Assembly: GCF_009857135.1 (NCBI RefSeq)
Contig: NZ_CP047318.1
Span: forward strand, 4,402,001-4,466,000
From: Streptomyces sp. HM190
Lineage (GTDB): Bacteria > Actinomycetota > Actinomycetes > Streptomycetales > Streptomycetaceae
Direction of reading: 5' to 3'
Length of the DNA stretch: 64,000 nt
This document shows positions 25,709-33,925 of this stretch, one piece after another. How positions within the stretch are numbered: the stretch's first letter is position 1; each line of letters begins with the position of its first letter. The notes beneath the pieces were generated by a model. It worked only from the letters and a program-made list of their open reading frames with translations, was not told the DNA's origin and made no database searches. Position numbers and translations under genes: made by a program.

Positions 25709-26718
25709 CCACGCAGACCGCGACATCGGCGTCGATCTCGGTGCCGAAGAACATGGCGCTGGCCAAGGCGATCAACGAATCGCTGCGCAAGGCCCTCGAA
25801 GCCGACCCGAAGGTCCTCGTCATGGGCGAGGACGTCGGCAAGCTCGGCGGCGTGTTCCGGGTGACGGACGGCCTCCAGAAGGACTTCGGCGAGGACCGGG
25901 TCATTGACACCCCGCTCGCCGAGTCGGGCATCGTCGGCACCGCCATCGGCCTCGCCCTGCGGGGCTACCGCCCGGTCGTCGAGATCCAGTTCGACGGCTT
26001 CGTCTTCCCCGCGTACGACCAGATCGTCACCCAGCTCGCCAAGATGCACGCCCGCTCGCTGGGCAAGGTCAAGCTGCCGGTCGTCGTCCGCATCCCCTAC
26101 GGCGGCGGCATCGGCGCCGTCGAGCACCACTCGGAGTCCCCCGAGTCGCTGTTCGCGCACGTGGCGGGCCTGAAGGTGGTCTCGCCGTCGAACGCGTCGG
26201 ACGCCTACTGGATGATGCAGCAGGCCATCCAGAGCGACGACCCGGTGATCTTCTTCGAGCCGAAGCGCCGCTACTGGGACAAGGCCGAGGTCAACCCGGA
26301 CGCCATCCCCGGCCCCCTGCACAGGGCCCGCGTGGTCCGTGAGGGCACGGACCTCACCCTCGCCGCCTACGGCCCCATGGTGAAGCTCTGCCAGGAGGCC
26401 GCCGACGCGGCCGCCGAGGAGGGCAGGTCCCTGGAGGTCCTCGACCTGCGGTCGGTGTCCCCCCTGGACTTCGACACGATCCAGGCGTCCGTGGAGCGGA
26501 CCCGCCGGCTGATCGTGGTCCACGAGGCCCCGGTCTTCTTCGGCTCGGGCGCCGAGATCGCCGCCCGCATCACCGAGCGGTGCTTCTACCACCTGGAGGC
26601 CCCCGTCCTCCGGGTCGGTGGCTACCACGCCCCGTATCCGCCGGCGCGTCTCGAGGAGGAGTACCTGCCGGGTCTGGACCGGGTGCTCGACGCCGTCGAC
26701 CGCTCGCTGGCGTACTGA
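25705..26718 (+). CDS. bkdB: Branched-chain 2-oxo acid dehydrogenase E1 component, beta subunit (operon 2)
   Basis: A 337-residue E1-beta subunit with LVMGEDVGKLGGVFRVTDGL, PYGGGIGAVEHHSES and the C-terminal DLRSVSPLDFDTI and VVHEAPVFFGSGAEIAA segments. It is closely similar along its whole length to the operon 1 beta subunit. The start overlaps the alpha stop by four bases. It pairs with the upstream alpha subunit to form E1. Confidence 0.93.
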   Translation: MTTQTATSASISVPKNMALAKAINESLRKALEADPKVLVMGEDVGKLGGVFRVTDGLQKDFGEDRVIDTPLAESGIVGTAIGLALRGYRPVVEIQFDGFVFPAYDQIVTQLAKMHARSLGKVKLPVVVRIPYGGGIGAVEHHSESPESLFAHVAGLKVVSPSNASDAYWMMQQAIQSDDPVIFFEPKRRYWDKAEVNPDAIPGPLHRARVVREGTDLTLAAYGPMVKLCQEAADAAAEEGRSLEVLDLRSVSPLDFDTIQASVERTRRLIVVHEAPVFFGSGAEIAARITERCFYHLEAPVLRVGGYHAPYPPARLEEEYLPGLDRVLDAVDRSLAY

Positions 26719-26729
26719 GGGAGAGGTCC

Positions 26730-28181
26730 GTGACGACGATGACAGACACGTCCCTGCGTGAGTTCAAGATGCCCGACGTGGGCGAGGGACTCACCGAGGC
26801 CGAGATCCTCAAGTGGTACGTCCAGCCCGGTGACACCGTCACCGACGGCCAGGTCGTCTGCGAGGTCGAGACGGCGAAGGCCGCCGTCGAACTGCCCATC
26901 CCGTACGACGGCGTCGTACGCGCCCTGCACTTCCCCGAGGGCACCACCGTCGACGTCGGCACGTCCATCATCGCGGTGGACGTGTCGGGAGGCGCCGCCC
27001 CCGCACCGGCCGAGGAGGCGGCGCCCGCGCAGCCCGCCGCCGAGCCCGCCGCCCCGGCGCGGCCCGCGGCCGCCCCGGCCAAGCCCGAGGGCCGCAAGCC
27101 GGTCCTCGTCGGCTACGGCGTCGCCGAGTCGTCCACGAAGCGGCGCCCCCGCAAGGGCGTCCCGCCCGTCGCGGCGCCCGTCGAGGACACCCTGTACGGC
27201 GCCACCGCCCTCCAGGCCGTCCAGGGCGAGCTGAACGGCCACGGACAGCACGGCGCCACCGCGCCCCGCCCGCTGGCGAAGCCGCCGGTGCGCAAGCTGG
27301 CCAAGGACCTCGGCGTCGACCTGACGACGGTCACCCCGTCCGGCCCCGACGGCATCATCACCCGTGAGGACGTCCACGCGGCGGTGGCCCGGCCGAAGGC
27401 GCCCGAGCCCGTCGTGGAGGCGCCCGCCGCGCCCGCGGCCCCCGCCGCCGCCCCGGCGCCGGCGGTGTCGTACGACGGCGCCCGGGAGACCCGCGTCCCC
27501 ATCAAGGGCGTCCGCAGGGCGACGGCCGCGGCGATGGTCGGCTCGGCGTTCACAGCGCCGCACGTCACGGAGTTCGTCACCGTCGACGTGACGCGCACGG
27601 TGAGGCTGGTCGAGGAGCTGAAGCAGGACAGGGACATGCAGGGCCTGCGGGTGAACCCGCTCCTGCTGATCGCCAAGGCCCTGCTCGTCGCGATCAAGCG
27701 GAACCCGGACATCAACGCATCCTGGGACGAGGCGGCCCAGGAGATCGTCGTCAAGCACTACGTGAACCTGGGCATCGCCGCCGCCACCCCGCGGGGTCTG
27801 ATCGTGCCGAACATCAAGGACGCGCACGCGAAGACGCTGCCGCAGCTCGCCGAGTCCCTGGGCGAACTGGTCGCGACGGCGAAGGAGGGCCGCACTTCCC
27901 CGGCCGCCATGCAGGGCGGCACGGTCACCATCACCAACGTCGGTGTCTTCGGCATCGACACCGGAACGCCCATCCTGAACCCGGGTGAGTCGGCGATCCT
28001 CGCCGTCGGCGCGATCAAGCCGCAGCCGTGGGTCCACAAGGGCAAGGTGAAGCCGCGTCAGGTGACGACCCTGGCGCTCAGCTTCGACCACCGGCTGGTG
28101 GACGGGGAGCTCGGTTCCAAGGTCCTGGCGGACGTCGCCGCGATCCTGGAGCAGCCGAAGAGGCTGATCACCTGGGCGTGA
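26730..28181 (+). CDS. bkdC: Branched-chain 2-oxo acid dehydrogenase E2 (dihydrolipoamide acyltransferase, operon 2)
   Basis: A 483-residue E2. Lipoyl domain with lysine at residue 50 (VETAKAAVELP), a Pro/Ala/Glu linker, peripheral-subunit binding domain (PPVRKLAKDLGVDLTTVTPSGPDGIITREDV, about residues 187-220) and catalytic domain with FDHRLVDGE, His454. GTG 26730 is placed after GGGAGAGG; ATG 26739 is an alternative three codons later. As in operon 1, no E3 gene follows. A 17 bp terminator hairpin closes the operon. Confidence 0.92.
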   Translation: MTTMTDTSLREFKMPDVGEGLTEAEILKWYVQPGDTVTDGQVVCEVETAKAAVELPIPYDGVVRALHFPEGTTVDVGTSIIAVDVSGGAAPAPAEEAAPAQPAAEPAAPARPAAAPAKPEGRKPVLVGYGVAESSTKRRPRKGVPPVAAPVEDTLYGATALQAVQGELNGHGQHGATAPRPLAKPPVRKLAKDLGVDLTTVTPSGPDGIITREDVHAAVARPKAPEPVVEAPAAPAAPAAAPAPAVSYDGARETRVPIKGVRRATAAAMVGSAFTAPHVTEFVTVDVTRTVRLVEELKQDRDMQGLRVNPLLLIAKALLVAIKRNPDINASWDEAAQEIVVKHYVNLGIAAATPRGLIVPNIKDAHAKTLPQLAESLGELVATAKEGRTSPAAMQGGTVTITNVGVFGIDTGTPILNPGESAILAVGAIKPQPWVHKGKVKPRQVTTLALSFDHRLVDGELGSKVLADVAAILEQPKRLITWA

Positions 28182-28210
28182 CACCGCCTTGTGCCGGATA
28201 GGCTCATGGT

Positions 28211-28251
28211 GAAGGGGCCGGTCGCAAATTCGTCTTGCGACCGGCCCCTTC
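28211..28251. terminator. Bidirectional terminator hairpin
   Basis: A perfect 17 bp stem GAAGGGGCCGGTCGCAA/TTGCGACCGGCCCCTTC with a seven-base loop, between the convergent E2 and BRO-type genes. Confidence 0.85.
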
Positions 28252-28296
28252 GTCCGTGGTCCCCGCTCCGGCCCTGTCAGCGCTGCTGATCAGCGC

Positions 28297-29370
28297 TCAC
28301 TGCCAGCCCTGATTGAGCACGTACACCGGGGCGCCGTCCTCCGTCGCGCCCATGGGGCGGATGCAGGCGTGCTTGCGCAGCAGCCGCAGGCAGTCGTTGA
28401 CGCGCTGCACGGACAGCCCCGTACGGGCGGCGATCGCCTCCAGCGGTTGACGCAGTGCACCCTCTTCGACGAGCACGGGGGCGATCACGACGGCCACGGT
28501 CCAGACGTCCGCCGTCACCGACAGCCGCTCCCGCCAGTCGGCCAGCACGGACTCGGTGGTGGGGTGTGCCTCGAAGGCGGTGGCGGAAGGGGTCGGGTGC
28601 TCGACGGCGAGGGCGTCGAGCCGGTTGGCGATGCGCTCCATGGCCTGGGCCATGGCCTGCTGGGCGACGAGGCCGGCGCGCTGCATCTCGACCATCTGCT
28701 GCTGCGTCCCCAGCATCTGTTGTTGGGTGTCCAGCATTTGTTGCTGGGTGTCCACCATCTGTTGCTGGGTCTCGAGCATCGTCTGTTGCGTCGCCATCAT
28801 TTGCTCTTGCAGCGCGAGTGACTTCTGCTGGGCGATCGCCAGTTGCTCGTCGGCCTGGAGGTTGCGCTCCTCCAGCCGGACGATGGCGTCTGCGATCTGC
28901 TCGGGCATGGCGTAGGCGATGGGCGCTCCGGGGCCGGCGGGCTGGACCTCGGCCTCCTCCAGGGTGTACGAGCCCTCGCGCTGAATGGTCTCGATCACTT
29001 CGGCGACCCATTGCTTGAAGGGCGCGCACTCTGGCTTGGTGCAGGCTCCTACGAGCAGGATGAGACCTTGCAGAGAGATGACGTTCAAGTCTCGGCGCCA
29101 CTCTCTACCTGCGGGAATGCCGAGACCGTAACCTCCAGTTAGGGTCTCGAGATTGTCTCGGTGGTCCTCCGGGACGTGGTCCGAGAGTGCCTTCTGGGGG
29201 TTGGTGTGCCCCAATTCCTTGCACACGTCCACCGCCGGAAACCAATGCGTCCCGTCCGGCATGGTCAGCCGGCGGACTCGGGCTCCGGTGGCCGCGTACA
29301 CGAAGTCGCCGACGTCGATGGCGTCGTGCTGGGTCCGGGGGTCGGGTTGGTGCTTGCTCGGTTCGATCAT
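28297..29370 (-). CDS. BRO-N domain (phage antirepressor-like) protein with Gln-rich coiled coil
   Basis: A 357-residue protein. Residues ~22-115 (FVYAATGARVRRLTMPDGTHWFPAVDVCKELGHTNPQKAL...HVPEDHR...LNVISLQGLILLV) match the BRO-N/antirepressor DNA-binding domain of phages and baculoviruses. Residues ~165-240 form a Gln/Met-rich coiled coil built of near-identical seven-residue units (MLDTQQQ type). The C-terminal ~80 residues look like a second winged-helix region (LEAIAARTGLSVQRVNDCLRLLRKH). ATG 29370 follows GGAGGTG. No phage genes surround it, so it is probably a host-adapted regulator. Its target is unknown. Confidence 0.8.
   Translation of the reverse strand: MIEPSKHQPDPRTQHDAIDVGDFVYAATGARVRRLTMPDGTHWFPAVDVCKELGHTNPQKALSDHVPEDHRDNLETLTGGYGLGIPAGREWRRDLNVISLQGLILLVGACTKPECAPFKQWVAEVIETIQREGSYTLEEAEVQPAGPGAPIAYAMPEQIADAIVRLEERNLQADEQLAIAQQKSLALQEQMMATQQTMLETQQQMVDTQQQMLDTQQQMLGTQQQMVEMQRAGLVAQQAMAQAMERIANRLDALAVEHPTPSATAFEAHPTTESVLADWRERLSVTADVWTVAVVIAPVLVEEGALRQPLEAIAARTGLSVQRVNDCLRLLRKHACIRPMGATEDGAPVYVLNQGWQ
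28690..28796 (-). repeat. 21 bp coding minisatellite in BRO-type gene
   Basis: About five imperfect 21-base units encode the heptad (M)(L/V)(D/E/G)TQQQ. One unit is exactly one coiled-coil heptad, so copy-number change would lengthen or shorten the coil without shifting the frame. Confidence 0.75.
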
Positions 29371-29428
29371 GTGAACCACCTCCGCAGCGGAACGTAGGGC
29401 GGAGGAGATCGAATATGCCAGCCGAATG

Positions 29429-29444
29429 GATAATGTTCACTATC
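29429..29444. promoter_or_regulatory. Pseudo-palindrome upstream of BRO-type gene
   Basis: GATAATGTTCACTATC is an imperfect 16 bp palindrome in a relatively AT-rich stretch 60-75 bases upstream of the BRO-type start. Autoregulation is possible but not shown. Confidence 0.3.
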
Positions 29445-29484
29445 GCGAGCGAAGATCGCATGATGGGCTTGCGGCCGGAACGAC

Positions 29485-29520
29485 GAAGGGGGCCACCGCG
29501 GTTGGGCGGTGGCCCCCTTC
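29485..29520 (-). terminator. Terminator of the carboxypeptidase gene
   Basis: A perfect 15 bp stem GAAGGGGGCCACCGC/GCGGTGGCCCCCTTC with a six-base loop, 25 bases beyond the carboxypeptidase stop and upstream of the BRO-type promoter. Confidence 0.8.
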
Positions 29521-29545
29521 GTATGTCCTGCGGGTGTGTCCCGGA

Positions 29546-30448
29546 TCAGACCGCGAAGCCGTAGTTCAGCAGCTTCTTGGCGTCCACCGCGCGGTTGTCG
29601 ATCGTCGAGGACGCGAGGACCGTGCCGATGATCGTCTTGCCGTTGCGGGTGGCGGCGAAGACCAGGCAGTACTTGGACTCCGGACCGGAGCCGGTCTTCA
29701 CGCCGATGGTGCCGCTGTAGGTGCCCAGCAGCGGGTTGGTGTTGGTCCACGGCGCCATCGTGCGGGTCGCGCCCGACTTCGTGATCGTCTTGGCCGTGTA
29801 CGACTTCGTCTTCACGACCGACTTGAACGTGGAGTTCTTCATCGCGGCCCTGGCGAGCTTCGTCAGGTCGCGCGGCGTCGAGTAGTTGGCGCCGTTGCCG
29901 ATGCCGTCGAAGGAGTCGAAGTGCGTGTTCGTCAGGCCGAGGCTCTTGGCCTTGCTGTTCATCTTGGAGATGAACGACTTCACGCGGGCCGAACGGGTCG
30001 AGCCGCTGCCGTACTTGTCGGCGAGGGCGTAGGCGGCGTCGCAGCCGGACGGCAGCATCAGCCCGTACAGCAGCTGACGGACGGTCACCTTGTCGCCGAC
30101 GATCAGCTTGGCGTTGGAGGCGTAGTTGTTGGCGACGATGTAGTCGCTGTACGCCTTCTGGACCGTCACCTTGCTGTCGAGGTTCAGGTTCGACTGGCTG
30201 AGCACGACCAGCGCGGTCATGATCTTCGTGGTGGAGCCGGTGGAGCGCTTCGTGTCGGCGGCCTTGGTGTAAAGGCTCTTGCCGGTACCGCTGTTCATCA
30301 CGAACCCGCCCATGGCGGTGATCGTCGGCTTCGCGGGAGCAGCCTGCGCGGGAGCGGAGCCCAGAACGCCGGTCGCGACGAGCGCGCCGGTGGTCATGAC
30401 TACGGCTGCGGCTCTGCGGGCACGTGCACCCTTTATGGCGGTAATCAA
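29546..30448 (-). CDS. D-alanyl-D-alanine carboxypeptidase (penicillin-binding protein, S11 family)
   Basis: A 300-residue secreted serine peptidase trimming the terminal D-Ala of peptidoglycan stem peptides. With a TTG start at 30448 it gains a proper signal peptide (ITAIKGARARRAAAVVMTTGALVATG, cleavage after AQA). The active-site SxxK is Ser72-Thr-Thr-Lys75, and KTG is at 249-251. The second motif is SGC (134-136) rather than the usual SGN, a real departure from the family consensus. No C-terminal membrane helix or amphipathic anchor is evident, so it may be released. Starts other than TTG are poor: the next ATG would cut the signal peptide. Confidence 0.88.
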   Translation of the reverse strand: MITAIKGARARRAAAVVMTTGALVATGVLGSAPAQAAPAKPTITAMGGFVMNSGTGKSLYTKAADTKRSTGSTTKIMTALVVLSQSNLNLDSKVTVQKAYSDYIVANNYASNAKLIVGDKVTVRQLLYGLMLPSGCDAAYALADKYGSGSTRSARVKSFISKMNSKAKSLGLTNTHFDSFDGIGNGANYSTPRDLTKLARAAMKNSTFKSVVKTKSYTAKTITKSGATRTMAPWTNTNPLLGTYSGTIGVKTGSGPESKYCLVFAATRNGKTIIGTVLASSTIDNRAVDAKKLLNYGFAV

Positions 30449-30803
30449 GTCAAGTACCCCGATTGTGTCAAATGTCTGAGGAGCGCGGCCGGTTGGGAGC
30501 CGGGTCGGCAGGCACAGCAGGGCCGCTTCTCGTGTGACAAGTGAGTAGCACAAAAGGTTGTGCCGCGGGTGGCGCGGGGGTCAATTCAGGTCCATCTCAC
30601 AGCCTTCCGGGAGGGTCAGGGTGGGTTTGGGAGGAGGCTTTCCTCTGGGCGGGGTGGAGGTCCCTCCCGGGTCGGCGGCGCTTCGTCCCGGGTCGGCGGG
30701 CCGTCATTCAGGATCGGCGCATCGTCATTCCGGGTCGGCGCGTCGTCATTCCGGATCGTGGACGGGGCGAGCGATGCGTACGTGTTGTATCTATGCTGTG
30801 GGC
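30449..30803. other. Divergent intergenic region, no gene
   Basis: This 355-base gap holds the promoters of the carboxypeptidase and GntR genes and a 21 bp repeat array at 30667-30759. A frame open from 30558 runs through the repeats into the GntR gene, but it lacks family similarity and is probably not translated. Close to the GntR start a TATGCT -10-like element ends six bases before the ATG. Confidence 0.5.
30667..30759. repeat. 21 bp tandem repeat array (about 4.5 units)
   Basis: Units start at 30667, 30688, 30709, 30730 and a partial at 30751, following the pattern CCGGGTCGGCGCGTCGTCATT with a few changes per copy. It lies 45-140 bases upstream of the GntR start. No hairpin potential stands out. 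Confidence 0.75.
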
Positions 30804-31490
30804 ATGGCCTCCGCAGCACCCTCGAAACCCCGTCCGCCCGCAGCCTCGGCCGTCAAGCAGCCCCCCGCCGCCGACCGTGTGTACGCGCACGTCAAACAGG
30901 GTGTTCTGGAGCGCCGCTACGAGGGCGGGACGCTGCTCACCGAGGGCGAGCTGGCGGACGCGGTCGGCGTGTCCCGGACGCCGGTGCGGGAGGCGCTGCT
31001 GCGGCTGGAGGTCGAAGGGCTGATCAAGCTCTACCCGAAGAAGGGCGCGCTGGTCCTGCCGGTCTCCGCGCAGGAGATCGCGGACGTGGTCGAGACCCGG
31101 CAGCTCGTCGAGGAGCACGCGGTCCGCAAGACGGTCCCGGCCTCACCGCGGCTGATCGCCCGCCTGGAGGAGCTGCTCGAACAGCAGAAGGCGCAGGCGG
31201 CCGCCGGGGACCTGGCAGGGGCGGCGGTCACCGACCGCTGTTTCCACGCCGAGATCGTCCGCAGCGGCGGCAACGAGATCCTTTCCCGCCTCTACGACCA
31301 GCTCCGCGACCGGCAACTGCGCATGGGAGTGGCCGTGATGCACGCCCACCCCGACCGCATCACCAAGACGCTCACCGAGCACGAGGAGATCCTCCAGGCG
31401 CTGCGCGCGGGTGACGCGGAGGCGGCCGTCGACCTTGTCCACCGGCATGTGAGCTGGTTCTCCAACCTGGCGCGGGGGGAGGTCCGTTGA
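30804..31490 (+). CDS. GntR family (FadR/FCD type) transcriptional regulator
   Basis: A 228-residue regulator. The N-terminal winged helix includes LTEGELADAVGVSRTPVREALLRLEVEGLIKLYPKKGALV (about residues 47-85), and the C-terminal all-helical FCD domain carries the metal/ligand residues (ETRQLVEEHAV, DRCFHAEIV, TEHEEILQAL). ATG 30804 has no ribosome site but lies just after TATGCT, so the mRNA may be leaderless. The stop overlaps the start of the MFS transporter, which it probably controls. The effector is likely an organic acid, as is usual for FCD regulators. Confidence 0.9.
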   Translation: MASAAPSKPRPPAASAVKQPPAADRVYAHVKQGVLERRYEGGTLLTEGELADAVGVSRTPVREALLRLEVEGLIKLYPKKGALVLPVSAQEIADVVETRQLVEEHAVRKTVPASPRLIARLEELLEQQKAQAAAGDLAGAAVTDRCFHAEIVRSGGNEILSRLYDQLRDRQLRMGVAVMHAHPDRITKTLTEHEEILQALRAGDAEAAVDLVHRHVSWFSNLARGEVR

Positions 31491-32800
31491 GTCGCCCCGC
31501 GCCGTCCCCGTCCGCCACGCTGCCCGGAGACCCGCCCGGGGGCCGCCGTGCCCTCGCCGTCTGGGGCATCGGCGTCTCGGTGTACTTCGTCGCCGTCATC
31601 TTCCGTACGTCGCTGGGGGTGGCCGGCCTCGACGCCGCCGACCGCTTCCATGTGGGCGCCTCCGCCCTGTCGACGTTCTCGATCCTCCAGCTGCTGGTGT
31701 ACGCGGGGATGCAGATACCGGTGGGCCTGCTGGTGGACCGGCTCGGCACGAAGAAGGTGCTGACCCTCGGGGTCGTGCTGTTCACGGCCGGCCAGATCGG
31801 CTTCGCGCTCGCGCCGTCGTACGGCATGGCGCTGGCCTCGCGGGCGCTGCTGGGCTGCGGTGACGCGATGACGTTCATCAGTGTGCTGCGGCTCGGCACC
31901 CGCTGGTTCCCGGCCCGGCGCGGGCCGCTGATCGCGCAGTTCGCGGGGCTCGCCGGCATGGCGGGCAACCTGGTGTCGACGCTGGTGCTGGCCCGGCTGC
32001 TGCACGGGGTGGGCTGGACGGCGGCGTTCGCGGGCAGCTCCGTCGCCGGGTTCGTCGTCCTCGTCCTCACCCTGCTGTTCCTGAAGGACCACCCGGACGG
32101 GCACGAACCGGCGCCGTTCCCGCACCAGGGAGCGGCGTACGTGCGGCGTCAGATCGCGGCGTCCTGGCGGGAGCCGGGCACCCGGCTCGGGCTGTGGGTG
32201 CACTTCACCACGCAGTTCCCGGCGATGGTGTTCCTGCTGCTGTGGGGGCTGCCGTTCCTGGTGGAGGCGCAGGGGCTGAACCGGGCCACCGCCGGTGACC
32301 TGCTCACCCTCGTCGTCCTGTCCAACATGGTGGTCGGACTGGTGTACGGGCAGATCGTCGCCCGGCACCATGCGGCGCGGCTGCCGCTGGCGCTCGGCAC
32401 GGTGCTCGCCACGGCGGCGGTCTGGGCGGCCACGCTGGTCCACCCCGGCGACCACGCGCCGATGTGGCTGCTGATCGTCCTGTGCACGGTGCTCGGCGCG
32501 TGTGGGCCGGCCTCCATGCTCGGCTTCGACTTCGCCCGCCCCGCGAACCCGCCGGAACGTCAGGGCACGGCCTCCGGGATCACCAACATGGGCGGTTTCG
32601 TCGCCTCCATGACGACCCTGCTGGCCGTGGGCGTCCTGCTCGACCTCACGAACGACAACTACCGCGCGGCCTTCTCGGTCGTCTTCGTCCTGCAGGCCCT
32701 GGGCCTGACCCAGATCCTCCGCCTGCGCGCCCGAGCGGCCCGCCGCGAACGCGAACGCCTGGTCGCCAGCCGCGTGGAGACCGTGCACGTGCCGGTGTGA
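31487..32800 (+). CDS. MFS transporter
   Basis: A 437-residue major facilitator with about twelve hydrophobic helices. The loop 2-3 motif VGLLVDRLGTKKVL and the LGCGDAMTFISVLRLGTRWF segment are typical of the anion/organic-acid type carriers. It starts at TTG 31487, overlapping the GntR stop as TTGA, with GGGAGG five bases upstream. Translational coupling to a GntR/FCD regulator suggests uptake of a small organic acid that also acts as inducer. The substrate is not determinable. Confidence 0.87.
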   Translation: MSRPAPSPSATLPGDPPGGRRALAVWGIGVSVYFVAVIFRTSLGVAGLDAADRFHVGASALSTFSILQLLVYAGMQIPVGLLVDRLGTKKVLTLGVVLFTAGQIGFALAPSYGMALASRALLGCGDAMTFISVLRLGTRWFPARRGPLIAQFAGLAGMAGNLVSTLVLARLLHGVGWTAAFAGSSVAGFVVLVLTLLFLKDHPDGHEPAPFPHQGAAYVRRQIAASWREPGTRLGLWVHFTTQFPAMVFLLLWGLPFLVEAQGLNRATAGDLLTLVVLSNMVVGLVYGQIVARHHAARLPLALGTVLATAAVWAATLVHPGDHAPMWLLIVLCTVLGACGPASMLGFDFARPANPPERQGTASGITNMGGFVASMTTLLAVGVLLDLTNDNYRAAFSVVFVLQALGLTQILRLRARAARRERERLVASRVETVHVPV

Positions 32801-32833
32801 CGGCCCGGCGCCGAGGGTCGTGCGAGGGGGGGA

Positions 32834-32858
32834 GGGCGGAGCGGGCATCGCTCCGCCC
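32834..32858. terminator. Terminator hairpin between convergent genes
   Basis: GGGCGGAGC (32834-32842) pairs with GCTCCGCCC (32850-32858) around a seven-base loop, between the MFS and maleylpyruvate isomerase-like genes. Confidence 0.65.
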
Positions 32859-32866
32859 GCCGTCCG

Positions 32867-33691
32867 CTACACCGTCACCGCGAAGGCGTGGAGGATGGCC
32901 GCGATCAGGTGGGGGTCGCCCTCCGCCTTGATGCGGTCGGCGACCGCGTCGGCGGTGACGCGGCCGCAGGCGAGGCGGACGTAGGTCTCCCAGTCCAGGG
33001 TCAGCGTGGCGGCCGGGCCGAGCGCGGGCGAGGTCTCCAGGGTGCCGCGGCCCTGGATGTCGACGCGGACCGTGCGGATGAACTCCAGCGGGCCGTGCAC
33101 GTCGAGGACGACGGCCGAGCTGCGCGGCGCCTGCGCGTCCTCCGCGACGACCTTCGGCAGCACGGAGAGCAGCTCGTCGCGGACGACGTACGCGCCCGGC
33201 GAGTCCAGGTTCCCCGGCCGGCCGAGCGCCGCCCGCAGATCCTGCTCGTGGACCCATGTGTCGAACGCGCGGTTGCGCATGGCCTGTTCGAGGGTCAGTT
33301 CCGTGCCGAGCGGGCCGCGCACCTTGTGGTCCGGCTGCCGCGACTCGTTCCGCAGCTGGCGGTTGCGGCGGATGATCGTGTACTCCAGCTCGGACGTCAT
33401 CTCCGGCGCCGTGTGGTGGCGGCGGGCGTCGACCTGCATCTCCATGTACCGCTGGTGCTCCGTGCGCACGTGGTACAGGTCGCGCGGCAGGGTGTGGATC
33501 GGCCGCGGGTCGCCGAGCATCTCGCAGTCCATGCCGATGACGTGGGAGACCACGTCGCGCACCGACCAGCCGGGGCACGGCGTCCGCCTGTTCCACTCGC
33601 CCTCCACGAGCGGTGCCACCAACTCGGCTATCGCGTCCACTGCGTGGGTCCAGGCGTCGGCGTAGGGCTGAAGAGTGGGATGCAGACTCAC
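32867..33691 (-). CDS. Maleylpyruvate isomerase family (mycothiol-dependent, DinB-fold) protein
   Basis: A 274-residue protein. The N-terminal ~160 residues form the mycothiol-dependent maleylpyruvate isomerase-type four-helix domain: W-x-R-x-TPCPGWSVRDVVSHVIGMD supplies the first metal histidine, and RAFDTWVHEQDLRAALGRP gives the second region. The C-terminal half is a sterol-carrier-like domain ending in HAFAVTV. Streptomyces uses mycothiol as its main thiol, and this family joins it to electrophiles or isomerises substrates. The actual substrate is unknown. GTG 33691 follows GAGGGG. Confidence 0.82.
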   Translation of the reverse strand: MSLHPTLQPYADAWTHAVDAIAELVAPLVEGEWNRRTPCPGWSVRDVVSHVIGMDCEMLGDPRPIHTLPRDLYHVRTEHQRYMEMQVDARRHHTAPEMTSELEYTIIRRNRQLRNESRQPDHKVRGPLGTELTLEQAMRNRAFDTWVHEQDLRAALGRPGNLDSPGAYVVRDELLSVLPKVVAEDAQAPRSSAVVLDVHGPLEFIRTVRVDIQGRGTLETSPALGPAATLTLDWETYVRLACGRVTADAVADRIKAEGDPHLIAAILHAFAVTV

Positions 33692-33925
33692 GGAACGGGA
33701 CCCCTCGGGCGGTCGGTACGTGTCAGTACGGTCGGTGCGTGTCGGCTACGTGGCGGGTGGTCTTCAGTGGGGGGCGTCGGCGTTGGTGGCGGTGAGTGGG
33801 CGTCGGCGGCGGTCAGTGGGTGCTGTGGAACGTTAAGTTACGCTGCTGTGCGGCACCCCGGCAGTGCTTTCGTGTGACGATCGTAGGCCCGTGTTTGACG
33901 GCTCGAATGCCAGGACGGTGGTAGT

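Noticed and set aside
28690..28796. Repeat array that could resemble CRISPR
   Set aside because: Units are contiguous 21 bp with no spacers and lie inside a coding frame as coiled-coil heptads.
30558..30803. Upstream extension of the GntR gene by ~82 codons
   Set aside because: It runs through the 21 bp repeats and lacks family similarity. The ATG at 30804 has a fitting -10 element and matches usual GntR length.
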